A DNA stretch of 50,940 nucleotides from Nocardia africana NBRC 100379 (lineage in GTDB: Bacteria > Actinomycetota > Actinomycetes > Mycobacteriales > Mycobacteriaceae), in NCBI RefSeq assembly GCF_001612635.1, contig NZ_BDAV01000026.1:1-50940 (forward strand). Reading direction: 5' to 3'. How positions within the stretch are numbered: position 1 is the first letter of the stretch; each line of letters opens with the position of its first letter. Under the pieces are notes generated by a model. That model ran no database searches. It worked only from the letters and a program-made list of their open reading frames with translations, and was not told the DNA's origin. This document shows positions 8,680-17,346 of this stretch, piece by piece. The translations under genes and the position numbers were made by a program.

Positions 8680-9902
8680 CCCTCCACCCGCGCACCGTCG
8701 CGCTGTACTGGCACAACGGCAGGTCCCTGGGCCACACCTCCGGAGCGGCGAAGGTCGCACAGCACCTGCTGCGCTCGCCGCAGATGTACTCGATCGCCGG
8801 GATCACCGGCGCCTACCGCGGCCTGGACCTGCTGCCAGACCAGGTCGACCTCATCAAGATCCCCTCGTTCGCCAACTTCGACGACCCGAGCGGATGGAAC
8901 CTGCGCCCGCGCCTGGCCATCAGCGAAGCGACCTTGCACCAGGCCCGCGCCGACCTGATCACCACGTTCCTGCGGCACTACCGACCCGATGTCTTGATCA
9001 GCGACCACATCCCGCGCGGCACCGACGACGAGCTGGTGCCCGCGCTGGAAGCCCGTTACCCCACCCACGCGGTGCTGAGCCTGCGCGGGGTGTTGTTCGA
9101 CCGAGACAAGACCATGCGCAAGTACTTCGGTCCCCAGCACCGGGGCCCGTGGGTGCTCGATCATTACTGCCAGTTCAACGTCCATATCCACCCCGAGGTC
9201 TTCGACCTCGCCGAGTACTACCGGCTCACCGGTGAAGCCGCACAGCGGCTGCACTACACCGGCTACCTGGCCGAACCGGTCCCTTACACCCGCGACCAGG
9301 CCCGCACCCGGCTCGGCATCGCCGCCGAGGAGCGGTTGGTGGTCGCGGCCATGGGCGGAGGCCAGGGCGCGGGCGAGCTGTGGCAAGCGCTCTCGCGGGC
9401 ACTGACCACCCGCCGTCACGCGTTCGATCGGGCACTGCTGGTCACCGGCCCCTACCTGGAACCGGCGGATCTACGTGCACTGCACCAGTATTGGGCCGAC
9501 GACAACACGGTCGAGGTCCGCGCCTACGAGCCGGATCTGAAGCCGTGGATGCGGGCCGCGGACCTGTTCATCGGCGCCGCGGGCGCGAACATGCTCGGCG
9601 AAGTACTCGCCACGGCCGCCAACACGATCGCGATCCCGCGCCAGATCCGGGAGGTCGAACAGCAGGTCCACTCCCAGCGGCTGCACCAGCTCGGCATCCT
9701 GCGCAAAGTCGGTCTCGCCGAGGCGCTGGCGGGGGCGCTCGACACCGAAGTCGCACGCGCCCTGCACGATCCGCTCATCGCCGACGGCACCCGCTACCTG
9801 TGGGACGGCGGCTCCTACGACCGTCACCTGCCCGGCACCGAGACCGGGACGCGATGCGCCTGCGTGAGCTCGCTTCGGCACGCGCCCATGGTGCAGGCAT
9901 GA
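8676..9902 (+). CDS. GT28/MurG-like glycosyltransferase (GT-B fold)
   Basis: 408 residues. The N-terminal half begins with VALYWHNGRSLGHTSG, resembling the GHxxR/GHxxG region of GT28 enzymes. The C-terminal half contains LFIGAAGANMLGEVLATAAN and PRQIREVEQQVHSQRL, matching the nucleotide-sugar site of MurG-like enzymes. Probably transfers a UDP-HexNAc-derived sugar. AGGAG lies 7 bases before ATG 8676, which overlaps the deacetylase stop. The upstream 160-codon extension is inside the deacetylase gene and was rejected. The last 20 or so residues are not recognisable. Confidence 0.75.
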   Translation: MTLHPRTVALYWHNGRSLGHTSGAAKVAQHLLRSPQMYSIAGITGAYRGLDLLPDQVDLIKIPSFANFDDPSGWNLRPRLAISEATLHQARADLITTFLRHYRPDVLISDHIPRGTDDELVPALEARYPTHAVLSLRGVLFDRDKTMRKYFGPQHRGPWVLDHYCQFNVHIHPEVFDLAEYYRLTGEAAQRLHYTGYLAEPVPYTRDQARTRLGIAAEERLVVAAMGGGQGAGELWQALSRALTTRRHAFDRALLVTGPYLEPADLRALHQYWADDNTVEVRAYEPDLKPWMRAADLFIGAAGANMLGEVLATAANTIAIPRQIREVEQQVHSQRLHQLGILRKVGLAEALAGALDTEVARALHDPLIADGTRYLWDGGSYDRHLPGTETGTRCACVSSLRHAPMVQA

Positions 9903-11086
9903 AGCCGCCCGAGTGCCTGATCGTGCGGTCGACCAACCTGATGCTGGCCGACCCCACGCACGCCGCCCACGGACAGATCGCGATCTGCGAAGGGACCATC
10001 GCGGCCGACCCGACCGGGTGCGGCCACCGCCCGCGCGTGCTCGAGGCCGACGACGACCTGGTCGGGCCCGGACTGGTCGACCTGCACCTGCACGGCGCCC
10101 GCGGGCACGACTTCACCGAATCCGACCCTGCCGCCTGGCGCCACATCCTCACCGCTCATCTGCGCGCCGGAACGACCACCGCGCTGGCCACCCTGGCCAG
10201 CACGACCGCAACGGCCACCGCCGCAGCGCTGGCCACAGCGGCCGATCTGCTCACCGCCGAGAGAGCACCGACCCTGGCCGGTGTGCACCTGGAAGGCCCC
10301 TGCCTGGCCACCGCCCAGCGCGGAGCCCACGATCTCGCTCATCTGCGGACTCCTGGCGAGCTGCTCGCCGAGCTGACGCCGCTACCGCCGGTCCTGCAGA
10401 TGGTGACCCTCGCACCCGAGCTGCCCGGCGCCGACACGCTGATCTCCTACCTCGTCGACCACGATGTGCGGGTCTCGGTCGGTCACAGCCAGGCCACCCC
10501 GGCTCAGCTGCAGACCGCCCGGAACCGGGGCGCGACGCACCTCGCGCACCTGTGGAGCGGGCAATCCGCGCTCACACGGCCCGGCGTGCACCGGATCCCC
10601 GGTCTGCTCGAGGCGTCGCTGGCCTCCGATGAGTTCACCGCCGAACTCATCGCCGACGGCCACCACCTACCCGCCGAGCTGCTGACCATCGCCCTGCGCT
10701 GTCTCGGCCCGGACCGGCTGTGCCTGGTTTCGGACGCGACCGCCGGGATGGGCCTGCGGCCGGGGCATACCTTCCGCACCGGTGCCGCGACCGGCCGGGT
10801 GCAAGACGGCTACGCGACCACAACCACGGCGAAAAGCCTGTGCGGCAGCGTCGTCGCGCTGTCGAGCACATTGCCGCGGATGCGGGCGCTGACCGGTGCC
10901 TCGGTCGGTGAGGTCATCACGATGGCCACCGCGACACCGGCCAGGGTCCTGGGCCGCTACCCACGGATCGGGACACTGCTGCCGGGTGCCCGCGCGAACC
11001 TCACCGTCTGGAGCGCCGGCCTGACCTTGGCCTCGGTGGTGCTCGACGGCCGGCTCGTCCTCGACGAAGCGGACTGCCCGCGGTGA
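9899..11086 (+). CDS. nagA: N-acetylglucosamine-6-phosphate deacetylase-like amidohydrolase
   Basis: 395 residues. Metal and catalytic motifs of NagA are all present: H63/H65 in DLHLHG, E132 in HLEGP, H196 in VGHSQA, H217 in THLAHLWSG, and catalytic D279 in LVSDATAGMG. The canonical reaction is GlcNAc-6-P to GlcN-6-P plus acetate. Its position between glycosyltransferase and oxidoreductase genes suggests a dedicated biosynthetic role rather than GlcNAc catabolism. ATG 9899 overlaps the previous stop; the earlier part of the open frame is a shadow of the glycosyltransferase. The next gene starts within its stop (GTGA). Confidence 0.85.
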   Translation: MKPPECLIVRSTNLMLADPTHAAHGQIAICEGTIAADPTGCGHRPRVLEADDDLVGPGLVDLHLHGARGHDFTESDPAAWRHILTAHLRAGTTTALATLASTTATATAAALATAADLLTAERAPTLAGVHLEGPCLATAQRGAHDLAHLRTPGELLAELTPLPPVLQMVTLAPELPGADTLISYLVDHDVRVSVGHSQATPAQLQTARNRGATHLAHLWSGQSALTRPGVHRIPGLLEASLASDEFTAELIADGHHLPAELLTIALRCLGPDRLCLVSDATAGMGLRPGHTFRTGAATGRVQDGYATTTTAKSLCGSVVALSSTLPRMRALTGASVGEVITMATATPARVLGRYPRIGTLLPGARANLTVWSAGLTLASVVLDGRLVLDEADCPR

Positions 11087-12180
11087 GCGCGCTGATGCGG
11101 GTCGTGTTGATCGGCGCCGGAGCTCGCGCCCGAAAGCTGTACTTGCCGTGGATCAACGGGGACTTCGGGCCGCGGGTCGCCGAGGCGGAACTGGTCGCCG
11201 TGATCGACCGGGATCGGCATGCGCTCGACCATGACGGTCACCGATTCGCGGGCAGTATCGCCGCGCCCGGCGATGTCGACCGGGTCCTCGGCGACACCGA
11301 ACCCGACCTGGTGGTCATCTCGACACCGGATGCCGAGCACCGCCACGTCGCCGAGCGAGCCCTCGCCGCACGGTGCGCGGTGCTGGTGGAGAAGCCGTTG
11401 GCGACCACCGTCGACGACGCCTTCGCCCTCGTATACGCCGCCCAGCAGGCCCGGACGGCTCTGCTCGTCGCGCACAATCTGCGCTTCACCAACGTCCACA
11501 CCCAGGTCCACCAGATGCTCGGCGACGGTCTGATCGGCACGGTGGCCGACGCCGAATTCCACTACCGGCTCAACGTTTCCCATTCGGCCAGCTACTTCCA
11601 GCGCTGGCACCGCCGTCGCGCAGCCTCGGGTGGCCTCGAGGTTACCAAGGCCTGCCATCACCTCGATCTGATCGCCTGGTGGCTGCACGCGCACCCGTGC
11701 ACCGTCACCGCGACCCTGCAACACCGGCACTACCAGCCAGGCGGCTCAATGTGGCTGCCCGGTACCGACATCCACGACTCGATCGGCGCCGACGTCGCCT
11801 ACGACACCGGTGTGCACGCCCGCTACACGCTCACCACCAACGCCGACGACGAGGGCTACACCTGCCACCTGTTCGGCACGACGGGCACCCTCACGATCCA
11901 CTATGACGCCCACACCGGCCCCCACCTGGTCGACCTGCACCCGCACAACGGCCCCAGCACCCGCTACCAGATCGCGCGCGAGCCAGGCACCCACGCCGGC
12001 GCCGACACCGCGATGCTGGCCGCCCTGCCCGTCGCCCTGGCCGATCAGCACAGCACACCCTTTGCCACCGCGACCGACGCGGCGCGGGCGGTCGCCACCG
12101 GCGCCACCATGCACCCCGCCAGCCTCGCCCACCGCGCCCTGCCCATTCCAGATCCCACGACGTTCGGAGTATCGAGATGA
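11083..12180 (+). CDS. Gfo/Idh/MocA family oxidoreductase
   Basis: 365 residues. The N-terminal Rossmann motif VVLIGAGARARKLYL and the family signature VEKPLATTVDDA (EKP lysine near residue 103) are clear, followed by the C-terminal alpha/beta domain (YHYRLNVSHSASYFQRWHRR region). These enzymes oxidise or reduce sugars and inositols with NAD(P)(H). Beside an IolB homologue, an inositol-dehydrogenase-like step is tempting, but the substrate cannot be read from sequence. The GTG start overlaps the NagA stop; GGAG before the next ATG sits within this gene's end. Confidence 0.85.
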   Translation: MSALMRVVLIGAGARARKLYLPWINGDFGPRVAEAELVAVIDRDRHALDHDGHRFAGSIAAPGDVDRVLGDTEPDLVVISTPDAEHRHVAERALAARCAVLVEKPLATTVDDAFALVYAAQQARTALLVAHNLRFTNVHTQVHQMLGDGLIGTVADAEFHYRLNVSHSASYFQRWHRRRAASGGLEVTKACHHLDLIAWWLHAHPCTVTATLQHRHYQPGGSMWLPGTDIHDSIGADVAYDTGVHARYTLTTNADDEGYTCHLFGTTGTLTIHYDAHTGPHLVDLHPHNGPSTRYQIAREPGTHAGADTAMLAALPVALADQHSTPFATATDAARAVATGATMHPASLAHRALPIPDPTTFGVSR

Positions 12181-12929
12181 CCACCGCGCTGGCTCGCACA
12201 CCCAACGGCCTGACACTGACCCGCCATCTGCTCACCGAGGGTGAGCACCTCACCGTCGAGGCCCGCCTCGACCAGGAGACCGCGCTGATCCTGATCGCCG
12301 GCCACCTCACCACCCACACCGGCGACGACACCCACACCGCCGAGCGGGCCGACCCCTTCACCGCGCCCGCCACCGGCTGGTACCTCCCCGCCGATACCGC
12401 GGCAACGATCACCGCCGGACCAGACGGCGCCGACCTGGTCCAGGTCCATGCCCCACTCGGCGGCAACCGTACCACCGGGCCGGCCGCTTCCCTCGTCACC
12501 GCGGTGGCACCGGAGACGCGCGGGCACCGCAGCTGGGAACGCGAGGTCACCACGCTGCTGGCGCCGCCCCGAACTGCCGGATTGCTGCTCGGCGAGACCA
12601 TCGCCCGCGACGGCCGCTGGTCGACCTACCCGCCGCATCGCCACTCGATCAGCGACCCGCCCCGCGAAACAGCGCTGCAGGAAGCCTTCGCGTTCCGGGT
12701 CCGCCCCGCCACCGGCTTCGGTGTGGTGCTCACCTACGACGACACCGTCGCCGACGCATGCTCCACCGTCGTCACCGACACCAGCATCACCACGGTTACC
12801 CACGGCTACCACGCCATCGCCGCTGCCGGCGGCCACGACCTCTACTACCTGTGGGCCGCACACGGGGAGACAGATCACCACTTCGCCCTCCACACCGACC
12901 CCGACCACGCCTGGCTGCTCGACACCTGA
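12177..12929 (+). CDS. IolB-like 5-deoxy-glucuronate isomerase family protein
   Basis: 250 residues, a bicupin. The second cupin carries the IolB signature: RWSTYPPHRH with H154 and H156, RETALQEAF with E169, THGYHAIAAAGGHDLYYL with H212, and DPDHAWLLDT at the C-terminus. The His/His/Glu/His metal set is intact. IolB normally isomerises 5-deoxy-glucuronate in myo-inositol breakdown, with IolA/C/D/E/G nearby; none of those except a generic Gfo/Idh/MocA gene is here, so the enzyme probably works on a uronate or keto-sugar made by this operon. The ATG overlaps the previous stop, with GGAG 8 bases before. Confidence 0.8.
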   Translation: MTTALARTPNGLTLTRHLLTEGEHLTVEARLDQETALILIAGHLTTHTGDDTHTAERADPFTAPATGWYLPADTAATITAGPDGADLVQVHAPLGGNRTTGPAASLVTAVAPETRGHRSWEREVTTLLAPPRTAGLLLGETIARDGRWSTYPPHRHSISDPPRETALQEAFAFRVRPATGFGVVLTYDDTVADACSTVVTDTSITTVTHGYHAIAAAGGHDLYYLWAAHGETDHHFALHTDPDHAWLLDT

Positions 12930-12998
12930 ATGAGCGCCCGCGCGAGGTCACCCGAGAACTCCGATCCGATCACATCCGAACCCTGAGGAAGGCACACC

Positions 12999-13766
12999 AT
13001 GACCACCACCGAATCGCGCGGCCTGGCCGTCGTCACCGGCGCGAGCGTCGGCATCGGCGCGGCCACCGCACACGCCCTCCACACCGCCGGCTACACCGTG
13101 CTGGCGGCATCACGCCGCCTGAGCACCGAGGCTCCCGCCGCCACCGGCATCACCCACCATCACCTCGACGTCACCGACGCCGACTCCGTCGCCGACCTCG
13201 CCCGCACCGTCGCCGAGCACCCCCTCTCGCTGACCTTGCTGGTCAACAACGCCGGAATCCCCACGCCCGCAGCCACCATCGCCGACAGCGACGTCGCCGA
13301 CTGGCACGCCACCTACGACACCAACGTCGTCGGCAGTCTGCGAACCACCCAGGCCCTGCTCCCGCAGCTCATCGACAACCACGGCCACATCGTGTTCCTC
13401 GGCTCCACCGTCGGCCGCGTCGCCTACGAACGCGGCGCCGCCTACGCCGCCAGCAAGCACGCCCTCACCGCGATGGTGGGAACCTTGCGCCTGGAACTCA
13501 ACGGCGAACCCGTCCGGATCACCGAAGTCGCCCCCGGCATGATGCGCGGCGACGAACGCGGCGGCGAATTCATGCGCGCCCGATTCGACCACGACCAAGC
13601 CGCCATCGAAGCCGTCTACCACGGCGTCGAGAACCCACTGGTTCCCGCCGACATCGCCGAGATCATCGTCTGGTGCGCCACCCGGCCCCCGCACGTCGAC
13701 ATCGATCTGCTCGAGGTCCGCCCCCTGGCCCAAGCCGCCCAGCACAAGGTCCACCGCACCGCATGA
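12999..13766 (+). CDS. Short-chain dehydrogenase/reductase
   Basis: 255 residues, classical SDR. TGASVGIGAATA (TGxxxGIG) is at residues 9-20, VNNAG near residue 82, and the catalytic S-Y-K set appears in FLGSTVGRVAYERGAAYAASKHAL. Oxidises or reduces a hydroxyl/carbonyl, presumably on the saccharide. GAGGAAGG lies 7-8 bases upstream of ATG 12999. A 69-base gap follows the IolB-like gene, the first break in the overlapping chain, but the same strand and spacing suggest the same operon. A long overlapping frame on the same strand (12758-13849) is arginine/proline-rich and is a shadow. Confidence 0.85.
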   Translation: MTTTESRGLAVVTGASVGIGAATAHALHTAGYTVLAASRRLSTEAPAATGITHHHLDVTDADSVADLARTVAEHPLSLTLLVNNAGIPTPAATIADSDVADWHATYDTNVVGSLRTTQALLPQLIDNHGHIVFLGSTVGRVAYERGAAYAASKHALTAMVGTLRLELNGEPVRITEVAPGMMRGDERGGEFMRARFDHDQAAIEAVYHGVENPLVPADIAEIIVWCATRPPHVDIDLLEVRPLAQAAQHKVHRTA

Positions 13767-13824
13767 TCACCCGGCTGGGCGCGCCCGCGGCGGCGGGCCC
13801 AGCCCCTCATCAAGGAGAATCGCG

Positions 13825-14949
13825 ATGTCCACCACCCGGATCGTCCTGATCCTGCGCCACTTCACCGTCGGCGGCCTGGAACGGGTCCTGCTCTCACACA
13901 CCCGCGCACTGCTCGATGCCGGATACGAGGTCACCGTCTGCGTGCTCGACCCCGGCCGCGACAACGCCCTCGTTGCTGAACTCCCCGCCGCCGCCGAGCT
14001 GGTCGTCGCACCACGAAACCGGCTGCGCCGCAATCTGTTCCTCGCCGAACTGGTCCGTGACAAGGTCGTGGTGCTCGAATTCGGCGACGGTCGGCTCTAT
14101 CCGGCGATCCGGCCCGCCCTACGCCGAGCGCGCACCGTCATCCGGTTCTGCCACTCCGACTACTCCCACCTGCGCAGCCGCGGCAAGAACCTGCTCGACA
14201 GAGCCCTTTCCCTCGGCGAAGACCACATCATCGCGGTCGGAGGACGCTCGACCCGGTTCCTCCTCGACGACGTCGGCATCCCGGCCGCCAAGGTCACCAC
14301 CTTGACCAACGCGACCGAGCCCCGCACCGCCGCTGTCACGCCGCCGAGCGCGGCCTGGGCGCAGGATCCCTACATCGTTGCCGTGCAGAGCCTCTACCCG
14401 CACAAGGGCCACGACAGCCTCCTGCGTGCCTTCGCCCACGCGCTCGCCGACACCACGACCCGTGCCCGCCTGGTCATCATCGGCGACGGCGATCAGACCA
14501 TCGCGCTGCGCCAGCTCGCCGCGACACTCGACATCGGCGATCGCGTAGTCTGGCTCGGTGCGGTCTGGCAGCGCGACCTCGTCGACAGCGTGCTCGCCGG
14601 CGCGGCAGGGTTCGTCTCGATGAGCCGCTTCGAAGGTGTGCCCATCTCAGTCCTCGAGGCCCGCCAGCACGGCCTGCCGCTCATCCTGACCGACATTCCC
14701 GGCCACCGTGACGGCGCGGGCGGTCGCGGGCCGGCCGAGTTCGTCCCGGTCGACGACATCGTCGCATGCGCCGCCCGCATCCGTGACTTGCTCACCGCCA
14801 CCGACTCCGCCATGGCGGCCCATCACCCGGATCTCGACACGCTCGCTCTCGAATGGGCCACCTACCGCGACCAGTTTCTGGGCATCCTCGAACAGGCCAC
14901 CGGAACGAAAATGCCTGTTCAACCGCCTCAAGGTTCCGTATCGTTGTGA
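13825..14949 (+). CDS. GT4 family glycosyltransferase
   Basis: 374 residues. The N-terminal acceptor domain begins ILRHFTVGGLERVLLSHTRALL. The C-terminal donor domain has VAVQSLYPHKGHDSLLRAF and the EX7E motif in FEGVPISVLEARQHGLPLI. The GT4 retaining family uses nucleotide-sugar donors. AAGGAG lies 8 bases before ATG 13825. It is the second transferase of the cluster, so the product probably contains at least two or three sugar units. Confidence 0.85.
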   Translation: MSTTRIVLILRHFTVGGLERVLLSHTRALLDAGYEVTVCVLDPGRDNALVAELPAAAELVVAPRNRLRRNLFLAELVRDKVVVLEFGDGRLYPAIRPALRRARTVIRFCHSDYSHLRSRGKNLLDRALSLGEDHIIAVGGRSTRFLLDDVGIPAAKVTTLTNATEPRTAAVTPPSAAWAQDPYIVAVQSLYPHKGHDSLLRAFAHALADTTTRARLVIIGDGDQTIALRQLAATLDIGDRVVWLGAVWQRDLVDSVLAGAAGFVSMSRFEGVPISVLEARQHGLPLILTDIPGHRDGAGGRGPAEFVPVDDIVACAARIRDLLTATDSAMAAHHPDLDTLALEWATYRDQFLGILEQATGTKMPVQPPQGSVSL

Positions 14950-15062
14950 CTCTGCCGCTACGCGCGCCTGCGCCATCGAAACCTTGAATCGATCCGCGCC
15001 CCCAAGCTGTATTCTGCCCCCGCCCGGCCTGACCATGCCGGAGCCCAACCCGTGAGGAAGCC

Positions 15063-16106
15063 GTGCCACCAACCACGTTCTCCGAGCTCAGCCACAGCGA
15101 CCAGCTCCATGTTCTCGACGGTTTGACCCGCGCCGCCCTGCCGCTCCACTACGGCATCCCGGCCACCGCCAAGCTCGAGCTCCAGCAGTACGAGGACAAC
15201 GCCGTCTGGCGGGTCACCCCCGTCGGGAGCGAGACCTCCTACGTCGCGCGCCTGTCCATCCGCGACGGCCGACCCGCCGACCAGCAGCGTAGCGAAATGG
15301 CCTGGCTGGAAAGCCTCGCCGCGTCCGGGGGCGTCGCGGTCCCCGGTCCGGTGACCACGTCCAGCGGCGACCACGTCGTACCGGTCGCGGTTCCCGGCCA
15401 CGACCAGCCCGCCACGCTCGCGCTGCTGCACTGGGTGCCGGGCACCGCCGAGCCGCCGTATCAGCAGCCCGGCGTCGCCGAGCGGATGGGCGCGGCCACC
15501 GCACAGTTGCACCGCAACGCCGCCACCATCGACCTTCCTGAATTCGACCGGCCGACATGGGATTACGAAACCATCCTGCTCAAGGGCGCGGCGCTGACCG
15601 ACCCCGACGCCACCGTCAATCTCGGAGACCACGGCCGGGAGACCTTGCGTGCCGTCGCCGATCGGGTGACCCAGGCGCTCGCCGCCACCGACCCGGCCGA
15701 GCACACACGGATCCACGGCGATCTGCACCGCGAAAACATGATCGCGCTGCCGGACGGCGGTGTCGGGGTCATTGACTTCGACGACTGCGGGTGGGGAAGC
15801 CCGATTCTGGACATCGCGACCGTGCTGTCCTCGATCCACCGGATCGCCCACACCATTCCAGGCGCCTACGAGCAGTTCGCACAGGATTTCCTCGACGGCT
15901 ACGCCGCGGTGTTCCCGCTGCCAGATGACCTCGACGATCTGCTCGAGTCCTACCTGGTGCTGAGGGATACCTTCGTGCTCAACTTCGTCAGTGGGGCGCT
16001 GGCCAACGCCTCCGTCGCGGAGTGGGGACACGACCGGATCGCCGGAATCATCGCCAACATGGACGCCTACCTGGCTGGCCAGCCCTATCCCGGCAGGATC
16101 GGCTGA
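15063..16106 (+). CDS. APH-fold phosphotransferase at the end of the saccharide operon
   Basis: 347 residues. The Brenner motif IHGDLHRENM and metal motif VIDFDDCGWGSP are typical of the APH/HSK2/SrkA kinase fold, as is the acidic C-terminal region YLVLRDTFVLNF. It could phosphorylate the saccharide (biosynthetic protection or self-resistance) or a precursor. GTG 15063 is preceded by GTGAGGAAG at proper spacing. About 113 bases separate it from the GT4 gene. It differs from the other two kinases in the window (2989 and 29251), which share HGDxxTGN and are closer to each other. Confidence 0.8.
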   Translation: MPPTTFSELSHSDQLHVLDGLTRAALPLHYGIPATAKLELQQYEDNAVWRVTPVGSETSYVARLSIRDGRPADQQRSEMAWLESLAASGGVAVPGPVTTSSGDHVVPVAVPGHDQPATLALLHWVPGTAEPPYQQPGVAERMGAATAQLHRNAATIDLPEFDRPTWDYETILLKGAALTDPDATVNLGDHGRETLRAVADRVTQALAATDPAEHTRIHGDLHRENMIALPDGGVGVIDFDDCGWGSPILDIATVLSSIHRIAHTIPGAYEQFAQDFLDGYAAVFPLPDDLDDLLESYLVLRDTFVLNFVSGALANASVAEWGHDRIAGIIANMDAYLAGQPYPGRIG

Positions 16107-16122
16107 TTGATCGACGGCGACC

Positions 16123-16413
16123 TCATGGCCACACCTGGGTCCGAGGCGTCCCTCTGCCAGCCGTGGTGGCAGCCAACCAGTTTCGAAGAGACGCCCAGCT
16201 TCTTCCGCTCGCCTCACGGGTCGCTGCCGTGCCGCGGGGCAGATAGTCCTGAACAGGCAAGTAGCTCTCGGGTCCGAGGATCGTGTCTGACCACCCTGCT
16301 GCGCTGAAGAGTTCGGCGTCGGTCAGGCCTATGGCTTTGTGCAACGCACCGGGATAGACCGCGTCGTCTGCGGTGGCCGACGCCGGCTCGGTCAGCATCC
16401 ACTCGGCTGTCAT
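16123..16413 (-). CDS. Small hypothetical protein (96 aa), possibly a remnant
   Basis: The frame has GC-rich third positions typical of real genes here and reads into AEWMLTEPASATADDAVYPG. No domain was recognised. It faces the end of the saccharide operon. No good ribosome site precedes ATG 16413; the frame continues upstream to a possible TTG at 16461, so the start is unsure and the gene may have lost its 5' end. Confidence 0.35.
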   Translation of the reverse strand: MTAEWMLTEPASATADDAVYPGALHKAIGLTDAELFSAAGWSDTILGPESYLPVQDYLPRGTAATREASGRSWASLRNWLAATTAGRGTPRTQVWP

Positions 16414-16875
16414 GTGTGTAGGTGTCCAGGCCTCAACGCCGGGTGATGGCTCGACCTGCAACAGCCCCCGATCTGCGCGGTGAAATCACCCGAATCTGAG
16501 CGCTCGAACATTGAAATATCCCCCCCCGCATCATATTTCGACTCTGCCGCAGTCGAGTATCCCGCATCGGATCGGTAGAGGCGACGTGAAGGCCGCCGCC
16601 GCGGGAGCAGAGCCGGAGCCGGGCGGGCCGACGCAGCGAAACTCGAAGCGGCACTATAGGACAACTTTGCCGATGTCGATCAGCGCCGCGCTCCGATGGA
16701 TTTGCGCGCAGCGGCTGCGGGCGCTGGAATTCGGATTGGGCCAGGAGCTGCAGCAACGCCGATTGCAGAACGTCCCGCTAGATCCGTCGTGCGGATCGGG
16801 CGGGACGTTCAGGCTTCTTCGGCCTCGGTAACAGCGTCGTGTCTGAGTACAGGACAACGACGTTGCTGCTTGTTG
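16414..16875. other. Gene-poor interval with large hairpin
   Basis: No supported gene. Around 16495-16560 the composition drops to AT-rich with a run of eight C residues, unlike the neighbours, which suggests a junction. The prominent palindrome at 16768-16810 is listed separately. Confidence 0.45.
16768..16810. repeat. 43-bp two-step inverted repeat
   Basis: Perfect 11-bp outer arms (GAACGTCCCGC and GCGGGACGTTC), a 2x2 mismatch (ta/gg), perfect 6-bp inner arms (GATCCG/CGGATC) and a 5-base loop. No T-run follows on either strand, so a simple intrinsic terminator is not obvious, although GC-rich actinobacterial hairpins can terminate without one. It lies 66 bases beyond the 3' end of the minus-strand DUF397 gene, where a terminator would be expected. 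A recombination site or mobile-element end is the alternative. Confidence 0.6.
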
Positions 16876-17283
16876 TTACGCTGCCGTCGGGAACTGCGCG
16901 AGATCGAACTCGCCATTTCGGACACCGCTCATAAACGCGTCGAACTCGTCGCAATCGAAGTGGAGAGCGACACCGGTGTTCCGGGAATGAGGCGCATTGT
17001 GGGCAGTGAAGGTGTACCGCCCCGCCAGTGACTGCTGAATGCGTATGCATTGCCCATCAGTGCGTCCAGCGCGGAGCGCTTCCTGAAATGCATCGAACTG
17101 CTCGTCCGAGACGACCAGCGTCTGATCCGAGGGAAGCGGCGCGCCTCGATCGGTCTCAGGCGTTGCGAGTTTGTCGTCCCAGACTACGGTCCAGCCATTC
17201 TTCCGGCCTATCCGCACGCATGAGTTCCCACCCGCGCTGCGCGCTGCTTTGACGCAGTCGCGGGCGGTGAAGATGGGGAGCAT
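16876..17283 (-). CDS. DUF397 protein with two DUF397-like units
   Basis: 135 residues. The second half (CIRIQQ near residue 79, FDCDEFDAFMSGVRNGEFD at the end) fits DUF397, and the first half (SCVRIGRKNGWTVVWDD, then SDEQFDAFQEALRAG) looks like a diverged second copy. DUF397 proteins are partners of XRE/DUF5753 regulators such as the WhiJ/AbaA-like systems of actinobacteria. ATG 17283 was chosen because AGAGGA lies 6-7 bases upstream; the frame opens 15 codons further without a better site. Last gene of the minus-strand module, 63 bases after the methyltransferase. Confidence 0.7.
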   Translation of the reverse strand: MLPIFTARDCVKAARSAGGNSCVRIGRKNGWTVVWDDKLATPETDRGAPLPSDQTLVVSDEQFDAFQEALRAGRTDGQCIRIQQSLAGRYTFTAHNAPHSRNTGVALHFDCDEFDAFMSGVRNGEFDLAQFPTAA

Positions 17284-17346
17284 TTCGGTTCCTCTCGTTG
17301 TAACTCTGTCCAGCCTGTATAGGCTCAATCGTCGCGATTCGGGCGA

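Noticed and set aside
12758..13849. 363-codon plus-strand frame over the IolB-like and SDR genes
   Set aside because: Extremely rich in Arg, His and Pro with no motif; a frame-shifted shadow of two well-supported genes.
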